Origin: Okeania sp. SIO1I7
Lineage (GTDB): Bacteria; Cyanobacteriota; Cyanobacteriia; Cyanobacteriales; Microcoleaceae
Length of the DNA stretch: 64,000 nt
Direction: 5' to 3'
Assembly: GCA_010672585.1 (NCBI GenBank)
Contig: JAAHGF010000001.1
Span: 124,001-188,000, forward strand
The notes under the pieces are model-generated. The model saw only the letters and a program-made list of their open reading frames with translations, did no database searches and was not told where the DNA came from. The position numbers and the translations under genes are program-made. Below, one piece after another: positions 1-8,079 of this stretch (positions are counted from its first letter, which is position 1; each line of letters starts with the position of its first letter).

Positions 1-12
1 ATTATACTACAA

Positions 13-142
13 TAGACATCTCCAGAAAAGAGGGAGTAGGGAGTAGGGAATAGGGAACCCACCCCTAGCCCCTCCCAGGAGGGGAAGAATTGATAATTTA
101 TGTGTGATAATTGATTTTATTTTTGATTTTTGGAGATGTCTA
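13..142. repeat. MITE-like repeat, family H, copy 1
   Basis: The ends are a perfect 12-bp inverted repeat, tagacatctcca on the left and tggagatgtcta on the right. The interior holds a G-rich 'gggagtaggg' tract and the palindrome 'cccctcccaggagggg'. A second, degenerate copy in the opposite orientation lies at 2075-2197 and a 35-bp minimal derivative at 45726-45760. No transposase is encoded, so it is probably moved in trans. The family name is mine. Confidence 0.7.
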
Positions 143-149
143 ATTTATT

Positions 150-205
150 CTCTTCTTTCTTCTTCCTTCTTCCTTCTTCCTTCTTCCTTCTTTCTTCCTT
201 CCTGA
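150..205. repeat. Heptamer short tandem repeat (STRR)
   Basis: Degenerate (CTTCTTC)n tract between repeat family H and the htpX-like gene. The same 7-bp repeat type recurs across the window next to genes, as known for filamentous cyanobacteria. Confidence 0.6.
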
Positions 206-219
206 CTCCTCAAAATTTA

Positions 220-1071
220 TTATCCCAATAATTTTTGCTCTAATTCTAGCAACTTTTCAATCCGCATCTCTGTGGATGGGTGGGTAGAAAACAAATTAGC
301 CATGAATTTACCGGAAAATCCATTCATAATTAGTAATGGCTCAAAAGCTGGGTTAGCATTCAATGGCATTTGTCGGGAATTTTGGTCTAACCTCTGCAAA
401 GCTTGAGCAAGAGCGCGGGGGTTGCCCGTTAAATCACCAGCACCTGCATCAGCAGCAAATTCACGAGTCCGGGAAATTGCCATTTGTACAACACTAGCAG
501 CAACCGGAGCTAACATGATCGTCAATAACATCACAATTGGGTTAGATCGGTTGTCGCGGGAACCCCCACCAAACCACATTCCATAACTCGCGATTTGAGT
601 TAACCAAGATATCCCACCTGCAACGGTTGCTGCTACTGCTTGGGTGAGAGTATCGCGATTTTTGATATGACTGAGTTCGTGGGCAATTACTCCTTCGAGT
701 TCGTCCTCTGGTAAAATTCTCATAATACCTTCGGTAACTGCTACTGCTGCATGATGGGGGTCACGACCCGTGGCAAAAGCATTAGCTGCAGCAGTGGGAA
801 TGATATAAACTGCTGGCATGGGTAGACGAGCGCGATCGCACAATGTTTCTACCATATTATAGAGTGCTGGTGCTTCTGCTTGACTTACTGGTCTAGCATT
901 ATAAGCGGCTAGAGCTATTTTGTCTGAGAAAAACCAGGAACCCAAGTTCATTACTGCTGCTAAGACTAACCCCAATGTAGCACCTGTTGGGCCGCCGATT
1001 AACCAATAACTAACTGCTACTAATAAACCGCTAAGTATTCCTAATAAAGCCACAGTTTTTACTATGTTCAT
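220..1071 (-). CDS. htpX: HtpX-like M48 zinc metalloprotease
   Basis: Membrane-embedded zinc protease expected to degrade damaged membrane proteins on the cytoplasmic side. Two hydrophobic segments occupy residues 5-45, the zinc-binding HELSH lies at residues 131-135, and the third ligand is probably Glu204 in 'REFAADAG'. A further hydrophobic stretch at about 178-200 is typical of the family, and 283 aa is normal length. The start is supported by an AGGAGG ribosome-binding site at about 1081-1086. It stands alone between repeats, so no operon partner is visible. Family assignment is firm; equivalence to E. coli HtpX rather than another M48B member is inferred. Confidence 0.93.
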   Translation of the reverse strand: MNIVKTVALLGILSGLLVAVSYWLIGGPTGATLGLVLAAVMNLGSWFFSDKIALAAYNARPVSQAEAPALYNMVETLCDRARLPMPAVYIIPTAAANAFATGRDPHHAAVAVTEGIMRILPEDELEGVIAHELSHIKNRDTLTQAVAATVAGGISWLTQIASYGMWFGGGSRDNRSNPIVMLLTIMLAPVAASVVQMAISRTREFAADAGAGDLTGNPRALAQALQRLDQNSRQMPLNANPAFEPLLIMNGFSGKFMANLFSTHPSTEMRIEKLLELEQKLLG

Positions 1072-1311
1072 AAAGGTTGCCTCCTATTAAGGCCAATGGT
1101 TTCTATATTTTATTATCAGGTGGCGATCGCTCTTTTATGATATTTTTTTCATTGTAGCTTGATTATCAGTTTACTTGTGGTCGGAAATCCTGACAAAAGG
1201 TTCGGTTTTTGTGACATTTTATAGTTATTAATACTCAGGATTTAGTTTTATTCCCAACCATTAATTTAATAGAGTTTATTATGTCTAAGGGTGTATCTAA
1301 CTTTTGATATT

Positions 1312-1423
1312 CGTAGGTTGGGTTGACGTTAGGAAACCCAACAATTTTAATGTTAATAATATCTATTTTTTGGTTTATCCATAGGAGAGAGCTGCCGAAG
1401 AGCGTGCCTCAACCCAACCTACG
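1312..1423. repeat. Inverted-repeat element, family I, copy 1
   Basis: Ends 'cgtaggttgggttg' and 'caacccaacctacg' are inverted copies, with an inner 'aaacccaaca' motif. A second composite copy spans 45695-45957. No ORF. The rest of 1072-1681 is AT-rich and shows no supported gene. Confidence 0.6.
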
Positions 1424-1681
1424 ACATTAATATTTTTGCAAATAAATATGAGATGCACCCTACATCTAATTAATAAGAGTTGATATCAAGAGTTAGTTTT
1501 ATTCCTAACGATTAATTTAATAGAGTAAACAAATAGCTTGCTTTGATTTTTTTTGTCAATTCATCAATATTTTTATAGATTTTTTTCGGTCTTATCTATT
1601 TTGTCAGTTCCTCCATAAAAATGGTAATAGTTAATAACTTTAAATAAATAACTTTTTTTCTAAAAGCTAATCAGTTATTGC

Positions 1682-2011
1682 TTATGCAATTTGAAAATGA
1701 TAACTGGCATGACTACCATTTGGATATAGAAAAGTACAGACCACAGCAACTTCTGGATTATAATTATTAATCAAATTTCCTAAACCAGCTTGTTGCCAAT
1801 CACTAATCATTGTTTCTATTTGACTCATCGGTTTAAACTTAACTTGCCAGTCTGCTAAAACGGTACTATTTTCTTCTAACTGTCTAAAAATTATTACCGT
1901 GCCTTTTTCGGAAAGTAGTTGATATCCTTGATGGGCGATCGCTGCTATTTTTTCAGCATTTGCTTCTATTACTGCTAATTGTTGTTCTTTGGATTCTAGA
2001 ACTTTTTCCAT
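1682..2011 (-). CDS. Hypothetical protein, 109 aa
   Basis: I do not recognise the family. The protein is soluble. Its N-terminal 35 residues (starting MEKVLESKEQQLAVIEANAE) look helical and possibly coiled-coil; the rest is mixed alpha/beta with several Trp and Tyr residues ('YPNGSHASYHFQIA' at the C-terminus). The start codon is preceded by a purine-rich GGAGAAAGAGAA tract that could serve as a ribosome-binding site. It lies downstream of the C5 methyltransferase on the same strand, but about 170 bp away with repeat family H between them, so co-transcription is uncertain. Possibly a small orphan protein; no function is claimed. Confidence 0.6.
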   Translation of the reverse strand: MEKVLESKEQQLAVIEANAEKIAAIAHQGYQLLSEKGTVIIFRQLEENSTVLADWQVKFKPMSQIETMISDWQQAGLGNLINNYNPEVAVVCTFLYPNGSHASYHFQIA

Positions 2012-2074
2012 TCTCTTTCTCCTCTTTTTCTAATTTAATCTTTCTAATCTATCATCTTTTTAATTTATGTTCAA

Positions 2075-2197
2075 TAGAAATCTCCAAAAATCAAAAATAA
2101 AATCAATTATTATCCATAAATTATCAATTATTCCCCTCCTGGGAGGGGTTAGGGGTGGGTTCCCTGTTCCCTGTCCCCTATTTTCTGGATATGTTCA
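2075..2197. repeat. MITE-like repeat, family H, copy 2 (inverted)
   Basis: Near-complement of the element at 13-142: 'atctccaaaaatcaaaaata' on the left, a 'cccctcctgggaggggttag' palindromic core, and a degenerate right end 'tttctggatatgtt'. The terminal repeats have decayed. It overlaps the 3' end of the C5 methyltransferase gene and supplies its last codons and stop. Confidence 0.6.
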
Positions 2198-3440
2198 ATA
2201 TTAATTCTTGAGCCACAGCTTTAACTACATTAATACTTACAGAATTACCTAATTGATAGTAAGCCTTATTATCATTGTAATGCAAAATAAAATCATCAGG
2301 AAAACCTTGTAATCTTGCTGCTTCTCTAGGAGTAATTTTCCTGACTCTATTTTGATGATAAATACCTAATCTATTGGCATCACTTGCCACTAAAGTTATA
2401 GCAATTTTATCAGGGTCTAAAAACTTGTAGACTTCAAAAGAAAAATTACCTGATACTGGTTTATATTTTGACTCAACTATTTGCAGATAATTTTTACTAA
2501 CCAAAGAATTGAGCAATTTTTCTAACTGAGGATGAGGAAAAAAACTAGCTATTTGCTCCTTGCTCAACAATTTACCATCTTGATGTTTACCAAATTGACT
2601 ATTTCTGCGTTTCAAAATCAAACAGTTCATTAATTCTATTTCCTCAGCACTGCATTCTCCTCTCAATCCCAACTCCCAAGAATGAATAGAATTTCCACCG
2701 CGATAGTCAATTAATCTCATGCCATGTAATTTACTTAAATCTCCATTTAATCTCTGTTTTAATGCCGCCACAAATATTTCCGAACAATTATATTTTTCAT
2801 CTGGATTATCTTCCAAAATATCCGCCACAGTTATAGTTTTTTTCAGAGGATAAAATAAAGATAATTGTTGGGGATGATAAGAATGAGAATCTTTCGGACC
2901 AAGGTCAGAAATTAAATTAAATTTTGGCGTACTATCTAAAACTCCCAGGATATAAACTCGGAGACGATTTTGAGGTAAATCAAAATTCGCGCTATTCAAT
3001 AAAAATATGTCAAAACTGTAGCCTCTGCTTTTAATTTCATGTTTAATAGTTTCGATAGTTCTACCTTTATCATTAGTCAGCAAACCACGAACATTTTCAA
3101 AGATAAAAGCTTGAGGTTTATATGTATCTATTAATCTGGTAATTTCAAAAAAAAGCGTACCTCTAGTATCCCCAAATCCAGCTTTTTTTCCAGCATAAGA
3201 AAAAGATTGACAAGGAAATCCTGCTAATAATATTTGATATGGTGGGAACTTTTCAATTTTGCGGATATCTCCTAAAGGAAATTCAGCAAAATTTTTCTGA
3301 TAAACTAAACCAGCGTCTGGATTGATTTCACTACTTAATACACATTCAGTTTCAATGTTTAAATATTCGGCAGCTTGTTCAAAACCTAATCTCATTCCAC
3401 CAATGCCAGCAAATAGATCGATAAAGCGAATTTTTTTCAT
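2178..3440 (-). CDS. DNA (cytosine-5) methyltransferase, apparently solitary
   Basis: Transfers a methyl group from S-adenosylmethionine to C5 of cytosine in a specific DNA site. Motif I is 'DLFAGIGGMRLGFE' (8-21), motif IV 'GFPCQSF' has the catalytic Cys77, motif VI 'ENVRGL' is at 115-120, motif VIII 'QNRLR' at 157-161, and motifs IX/X ('REAARLQGFP', 'QLGNSVSINV') are near the C-terminus. The region from about 170 to 340 is the variable target-recognition part, so the site cannot be read from sequence. At 420 aa the length is typical. No restriction endonuclease gene lies nearby. The final residues and stop codon come from repeat family H, so the native C-terminus may have been altered. Confidence 0.92.
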   Translation of the reverse strand: MKKIRFIDLFAGIGGMRLGFEQAAEYLNIETECVLSSEINPDAGLVYQKNFAEFPLGDIRKIEKFPPYQILLAGFPCQSFSYAGKKAGFGDTRGTLFFEITRLIDTYKPQAFIFENVRGLLTNDKGRTIETIKHEIKSRGYSFDIFLLNSANFDLPQNRLRVYILGVLDSTPKFNLISDLGPKDSHSYHPQQLSLFYPLKKTITVADILEDNPDEKYNCSEIFVAALKQRLNGDLSKLHGMRLIDYRGGNSIHSWELGLRGECSAEEIELMNCLILKRRNSQFGKHQDGKLLSKEQIASFFPHPQLEKLLNSLVSKNYLQIVESKYKPVSGNFSFEVYKFLDPDKIAITLVASDANRLGIYHQNRVRKITPREAARLQGFPDDFILHYNDNKAYYQLGNSVSINVVKAVAQELILNISRK

Positions 3441-3458
3441 AATTTATCAGAAAAGAAA

Positions 3459-3541
3459 GCACGACAAGGATTTGGGAACGGATGGCACGACAAGGATTTT
3501 GGCACAGATTGCACGACAAGGATTTGGGCACGGATTCACGG
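3459..3541. repeat. Short tandem repeat, about 3 units
   Basis: Three imperfect copies of a 25-28 bp unit built on 'gcacgacaaggatttggg', immediately upstream of the C5 methyltransferase start. An ORF reads through it only by chance. Confidence 0.65.
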
Positions 3542-3667
3542 ATAATTAGTTAAGAAAATTTGATTTTGGTAGTTTGAGTAATTTAGATTATTTGATTGAT
3601 TGATGATTTTATGGTATTTTACATTTTTGTTAGGGGTTTAATCTCCAAACCCTTAAAGTTTACCAGA

Positions 3668-4060
3668 TTTAATATAATTTGTGCTCAATAATATATGGGA
3701 TATTAGCTAGATAATAAAACCATCAAAAAAATAGCTCATTAATATTGGCAAAAATTCCAAGTAGGGTTTTGGTCTGGAGACAAAACTCCTACGATATTAA
3801 ATTCTGCTAATCATATTGGATTTGATATAATTTATGCTCAATAATATATGGGATATTAACTAGACAATAAAGCCATCAAAAAAATAGCTCATTAGTATTG
3901 GCAAAAATTCCAAGTAGGTTTGGTCTCCAAACCCAAACCACTACAGTATTTAATTATACTGATACTGCCAAAATTAATAAATTTATGCTCAATAATATAT
4001 GGTGGGATATTAGCTAGACAATAAAGCCATCAAAAAAATAGCTCATTATGGTGATTATTT
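3668..4060. repeat. Imperfect tandem repeat, about 152-bp period, 2.5 copies
   Basis: The block beginning 'gctcaataatatatggg' and containing 'ccatcaaaaaaatagctcat' recurs at 3683, 3836 and 3987, spacings of 153 and 151 bp. Inner segments vary ('ggttttggtctggagac' against 'ggtttggtctccaaac'). No ORF. It lies between the divergent methyltransferase and antiporter genes, so it is the only available promoter region for either gene. Confidence 0.7.
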
Positions 4061-4175
4061 CCAGAATATTACACAATAATATCTGTTGATAAATCATAAA
4101 ATTAGAGATTTTATTGCTTCCTTCTTACTTCTTCCTTCTTCCCTCTTCCTTCTTACTTCTTCCTTCTTCATTCTT

Positions 4176-5795
4176 ATGTTAGAAAGTATTATTTGGATAT
4201 TATTAATAGGCTTTTTTGTAGGACAAATAGCCTTTAGATTAAAAGCACCGCCACTGGTGGGAATGGTATTAGTCGGAATATTATTAGGTCCCCAAATTAG
4301 CAATACCATCGACTCTAGTATTTTACAAACTGCCGACTCCCTACGGACGATCGCCGTTATGGTCATTTTAATGAAAGCAGGGTTAGGGTTAGACCGAGAA
4401 AAATTAGCACAACAAGGAACTGTAGCGCTACGGTTAGGTTTTCTCCCAGCAACCTGTGAAGCTATTGTTATCGCCCTAGTAGCTATGTGGTTACTCAAGT
4501 TTGATTTTGCCACTGGGTTGTTATTAGGTTGCATCATCGGTGCCGAGTCTCCTGCAGTTATTGTTCCCGGAATGTTGCGCCTCAAAAGTTTGGGTTGGGG
4601 TGTAGCTAAAGGTATTCCTGATGCAATTTTGACTGGTAGTGCTTTGTCAGATGTTTTGCTGTTATTAATTTTTAGCCTCTTGCTGGCATTTTTATCTCAG
4701 GGAATAACTACTGGCATAACTTTACCTGGTGGTATCACTCTCAGCGCATTACAACTATTACCATTTCAAGTAATTTTACAAATTATTCTGGGAGCGATCG
4801 CCGGGTTGCTGACAGCACGAATATTAGTATTGCTGTTAGTCAAACAAAATTGGACTCAAAATGCGACCCAGGATACTTTAGTCGCAGCCAGTTTTGCTTT
4901 ATTGTTAGTCGTCTTAGCAGAAAAATTTCCCATATTTTCCGGTTATTTGGCAGTCATGGCAACAGGATTTTTTGTCATCGAATTTGATGCTCCCCTAGCG
5001 CGACGGTTGCGAAATAGTTTTGATACTTTGTGGGTGGTGGCGCAAATAATTTTGTTTGTCTTACTCGGTGCAAGTATCCCGTTGCAAGTATTGGAAAATG
5101 TCTTGTTGGTGGGGTTGTTAATTTTAGCAGTCGGTACTTTAGTCGGGCGAATGCTAGGTTGGTATCTCTCCACTTTAGGCAGTAACTGGAATTGGCAAGA
5201 ACGTCTATTTTTGCTGCCCGGAAATTCTGCAAAAGCAACAGTGCAAGCTGCCATTGGAGCTATTCCTCTAGCAGCAGGTATTGAGGGTGGAGAAACAATA
5301 TTAGCGATCGCTGCCTTATCCATATTAGTCACAGCACCTTTGGGAGCTTGGGCAATACCTACCTTTGCACCCAAACTGTTACGCAAGGGAGAAGTTGATC
5401 CAACCAAAGTAGCGATCGCTCGTCGTATTGTTTTGTTAGCTGCGGTTGATACTTCACCCCTTGCTGTGGATGTGTTGTTAAAAGTTGCAGAGTTGGCGAG
5501 ACGTTGTGATGGAGAGGTTGTCGTCTTGCACGTTATGCAGTCTGAGGATGAGGAAAGTATTGAGCAACTGCGACAGCAAACAAAGCAACTTTTGGCAGAT
5601 ATTCGGTATCGATTTGTAACTGTTGCGGGAGTGGTATCGGAGGAAATAATTTCTGTTGCACAACAGTATCAAGTGGCAGAAATTGTGATGGGGAAAAGGG
5701 GGCATCGTTTATGGGAAAATGTGTTAGTTGGTTCCGTTTCTCAAGCAGTTTTGGAAAAGAGCTTAATTCCTGTGGTAGTGGTTGAAAAAATGTAG
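4176..5795 (+). CDS. CPA2-type cation/proton antiporter with C-terminal UspA domain
   Basis: Inner-membrane exchanger, probably Na+ or K+ for H+. From the ATG at 4176 it is 539 aa: about 12 membrane segments over residues 1-385 (starting 'MLESIIWILLIGFFVGQ'), then a cytoplasmic universal-stress-protein domain from about residue 410 ('RRIVLLAAVDTSPLAVDVLL') to the end, with the nucleotide-loop-like 'GKRGHRLWENVLVGSVS'. I reject the upstream TTG at 4086 because residues between it and the ATG are encoded by the CTTCTTC heptamer repeat. A damaged copy of part of this gene, around the end of the membrane domain, lies 0.7 kb downstream. The transported ion is not determinable. Confidence 0.88.
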   Translation: MLESIIWILLIGFFVGQIAFRLKAPPLVGMVLVGILLGPQISNTIDSSILQTADSLRTIAVMVILMKAGLGLDREKLAQQGTVALRLGFLPATCEAIVIALVAMWLLKFDFATGLLLGCIIGAESPAVIVPGMLRLKSLGWGVAKGIPDAILTGSALSDVLLLLIFSLLLAFLSQGITTGITLPGGITLSALQLLPFQVILQIILGAIAGLLTARILVLLLVKQNWTQNATQDTLVAASFALLLVVLAEKFPIFSGYLAVMATGFFVIEFDAPLARRLRNSFDTLWVVAQIILFVLLGASIPLQVLENVLLVGLLILAVGTLVGRMLGWYLSTLGSNWNWQERLFLLPGNSAKATVQAAIGAIPLAAGIEGGETILAIAALSILVTAPLGAWAIPTFAPKLLRKGEVDPTKVAIARRIVLLAAVDTSPLAVDVLLKVAELARRCDGEVVVLHVMQSEDEESIEQLRQQTKQLLADIRYRFVTVAGVVSEEIISVAQQYQVAEIVMGKRGHRLWENVLVGSVSQAVLEKSLIPVVVVEKM

Positions 5796-6157
5796 TTGTG
5801 TAGGAAAAAAAACAGCGAGTCACACTGAGTCAGATGATCGCCGTTGGTGGATATGGGAATTATTGTACTTAGTTTTTACTGGTTTTCGGCAGTTCCCTGG
5901 AGTCTGATCGGGACTATCGCCCCCAACAGATCACCAAGCCTTTGCATCTCCCGCCCAAGGTATATTTTGCAGAAGCAGAAAGGTTTCAGCTATCAGGCAT
6001 TTATCCAATGACTTGAGAGATGGAATCCGGATAACTAGTTGATGAAAAACTTTATACCTTCTCACCTTATTCTTTCCCTTCAGCATAGCTGCCTTCTTCC
6101 CTATGCCTTCCTTCTGTAGATACGATAAGTATTTAACCGGGTTCTATATAACAGTAC
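5796..6157. other. Non-coding stretch with possible decayed coding remnant
   Basis: No intact gene. A frame on the plus strand across about 5878-6014 has coding-like composition ('KVYFAEAERFQLSGIYPMT' before a stop) but no start and no family I recognise. A scar-rich region between the antiporter and the PLAT remnant. Confidence 0.3.
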
Positions 6158-6472
6158 CTATTTCCGGTTGATCTTCACTTGAATTTCAAAAGGAACTTGA
6201 ACTTCCAAAGGAAAAGTAAAAAGCGTTTGTGTGTTTTGTGCTTTAGACCCCACAAGAGGACAATCGTGTTTTTGTTCACCTTCGTTTGAATTGCTGCTCA
6301 TCCACAAATCACACTCAAAACGGTATGTCAGACCACTGTTATTCTTCTCAACTGTGACGTCTTCTACATACCATGCATTACTCCCATCTATAGACATCTC
6401 CGCTCCTGTAATCTCGCCGACATCGTCGCCGCTGATTTCAAAAATATCTAGTTCCCCACGCTCGAAATTATT
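6158..6472 (-). pseudogene. PLAT/LH2-domain protein, 5'-truncated
   Basis: Reading the minus strand from 6472 gives 'PNNFERGELDIFEI', then 'GSNAWYVEDVTVEKNNSGL', then 'YRFECDLWMSS'. These follow the order of the PLAT/lipoxygenase beta-sandwich signature (FERG..D.F, W.l..V.V, Y.F.C..W). PLAT domains bind lipids or membranes, often in secreted enzymes. The N-terminal strands are missing: at about 6473 the sequence switches to an inverted antiporter fragment. The reading frame is open only as far as 6500 and the first ATG (6397) lies inside the domain, so I call a truncated gene. A short expressed C-terminal peptide cannot be ruled out. Confidence 0.6.
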
Positions 6473-6473
6473 C

Positions 6474-6608
6474 GGCGATCGCTGCCTTATCCATCTTAGT
6501 CACAGCACTTTGGGAGCTTGGGCAATACCTACCTTTGCAGCAAAACTCTTACAAAAGGGAGAGGAAACCGAAATTCTGGCTATCTCATCAAGGTATTTCC
6601 AGAATTAG
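6474..6608 (+). pseudogene. Fragment of a cation/proton antiporter gene
   Basis: Sequence 6474-6562 closely matches 5305-5393 of the intact antiporter ('gcgatcgctgccttatccat' in both). One base is missing at about 6510, which shifts the frame between 'AIAALSILVTA' and 'TLGAWAIPTFAAKLLQKGEE'. Downstream the match fades ('TEILAISSRYFQN' then stop), so it may come from a diverged paralogue rather than a direct copy. It abuts the truncated PLAT domain with no recognisable repeat between them. Confidence 0.75.
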
Positions 6609-6809
6609 TGGCAATAATGGCAGCGAACTCGCCTTATATCTCCTCCTGTGTTCTCTGAATGATATAACTGGTTGAGGTCGAGCGTCTTTTGATTAAAAAC
6701 ATCGTATCAAAGACACCACAACAATTGACTGCATCAAAGAGAACCACAATTTGAAAACCGCTATACTTAGATCGATAAGCACTGATAGAACAGAAACTTT
6801 TTCATTGCT

Positions 6810-7670
6810 TTAGCGAACACTATCGACAAGCTGGGTATAAGTGACAAGCTCATATCCGTTATCAAGGCACATCTCTATCACTTTTTTGAGTGTTTCTATA
6901 GCACATGGATTCACCTCTTCAGTATCTTCGCCCTTCGTGAACTCAAAAGGGTGCATCATCACTACACTCCAATTTTGGTTGTCGTTACTTTTTATTTGCG
7001 CTTGAATTTCTGCAAAAATTTTGTTTGCAGTTTGAATCTTATACGGCGCTGTCCATCCGCCCGTCGAAGCACCAGCGGGTAAGTATGCAGGGGTAGAACT
7101 AGGATCTCCTGCATTATAACAAAAATCAGGAGTACATTGGGCCGACAGAATGTCGTACCCTGTCAGTTTCATGGCTTTAACCGTAGTACATTCATCGTAT
7201 TCGTTATATGGGGCGATAAATGTCCTTACTGTCTTGCCAGGGAAATATATGTCTGCTACTGTCTTGAAATCCTTGAACTCTCTTATCTGTTTTTCTAGTG
7301 TTTTTGCGGAGAAATCTTCATGAGTCATGCTATGAGAAACGACTTCACCACGCTCTCCTAAATTGGTCATAATTTCTTCAATCTTTTTCACATGGAGCTC
7401 GTCGTCTCCAAAAGAACATCCTATCACTCCAATGGAGAGACTCTGAGGGCTGTTTTTACCTTCCACGGAGTAGTTCGCGAATGCTTCCATAACGGCTATC
7501 TGGGATGGAGCCTGATACCAATCCTGGACGTCATCAAGCCGGAAGACGACTTTAGGTACTGTTTGGTTCCCATCGACCCATTGAGCGTCAGTCTGGGCTA
7601 GGGTTGGACTTGCTAACCAAGAAAGCCCCACTACCATCATGGCAATTATGATAAAAAGCTTACGTAACAT
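6810..7670 (-). CDS. Secreted polysaccharide deacetylase (CE4/NodB-like)
   Basis: Likely metal-dependent N- or O-deacetylase of a polysaccharide. An N-terminal signal peptide (1-26, ending 'SPTLAQ') indicates export. NodB motif 1 is 'VVFRLDDVQD' with Asp46-Asp47, motif 2 is 'HSMTH' at 113-117 (metal-binding histidines), motif 3 is 'TFIAPYNEYD' at about 150-159, and a C-terminal 'MMHPFEF' fits the last catalytic His motif. The domain fills the 286 aa with no carbohydrate-binding module. The GH18 gene lies upstream on the same strand, separated by 409 bp and a terminator-like hairpin, so the two probably have separate transcripts. Substrate (chitin, peptidoglycan or sheath polysaccharide) is inferred only from that neighbour. 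Confidence 0.83.
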   Translation of the reverse strand: MLRKLFIIIAMMVVGLSWLASPTLAQTDAQWVDGNQTVPKVVFRLDDVQDWYQAPSQIAVMEAFANYSVEGKNSPQSLSIGVIGCSFGDDELHVKKIEEIMTNLGERGEVVSHSMTHEDFSAKTLEKQIREFKDFKTVADIYFPGKTVRTFIAPYNEYDECTTVKAMKLTGYDILSAQCTPDFCYNAGDPSSTPAYLPAGASTGGWTAPYKIQTANKIFAEIQAQIKSNDNQNWSVVMMHPFEFTKGEDTEEVNPCAIETLKKVIEMCLDNGYELVTYTQLVDSVR

Positions 7671-7841
7671 AGTTTGATTTCCTCCATTTGGTTGAAATTA
7701 TTGCCCTTCGGGGGTGCGCGGAGGACAGAAACCGGACTTCTTAATTCTTAGTCACTTGCGAGCCCCCTTGTTTTGCTTGTCATTTGTAATGTTTAGAAAA
7801 TCTGAAGACACCGAAATGCTTCTCGTGGTGTAGCGGGTTGA

Positions 7842-7871
7842 AAAAGACGATCGCATTCCTCAATGCGATCG
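7842..7871 (-). terminator. Hairpin terminator downstream of the GH18 gene
   Basis: A perfect 10-bp stem (cgatcgcatt / aatgcgatcg) with a 4-nt loop, built on HIP1-like sequence. On the minus strand it is followed by TCTTTTTC, as in an intrinsic terminator. It lies about 210 bp after the GH18 stop codon. The rest of 7671-8079 holds no gene. Confidence 0.5.
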
Positions 7872-8079
7872 CCGTTTGTCGAAATCAGTTAAAAGTTGGT
7901 TTCATGGAGCCGATCTATTTTTAAAGCATCTCTCCAATTTTAGCTATTGTTAATTCTGTTCTTGGAGTGGTTCTGCAATCACTCCATTACAGATTATCAA
8001 TTAGCTCGAACACCATTCTTTTGCTTTTGTTATTTCCTTATAACTTTCAGTTAGCTTGCAACCTGCGATGTTTATAGGT

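Noticed and set aside
2178-3440. A type II restriction-modification system
   Set aside because: No endonuclease-like ORF adjoins either C5 methyltransferase; the 109-aa neighbour has no PD-(D/E)xK, HNH or GIY-YIG motif.
4086-4175. N-terminal extension of the antiporter from a TTG start
   Set aside because: Most of it is encoded by the CTTCTTC heptamer repeat; the ATG at 4176 begins the normal first membrane helix.
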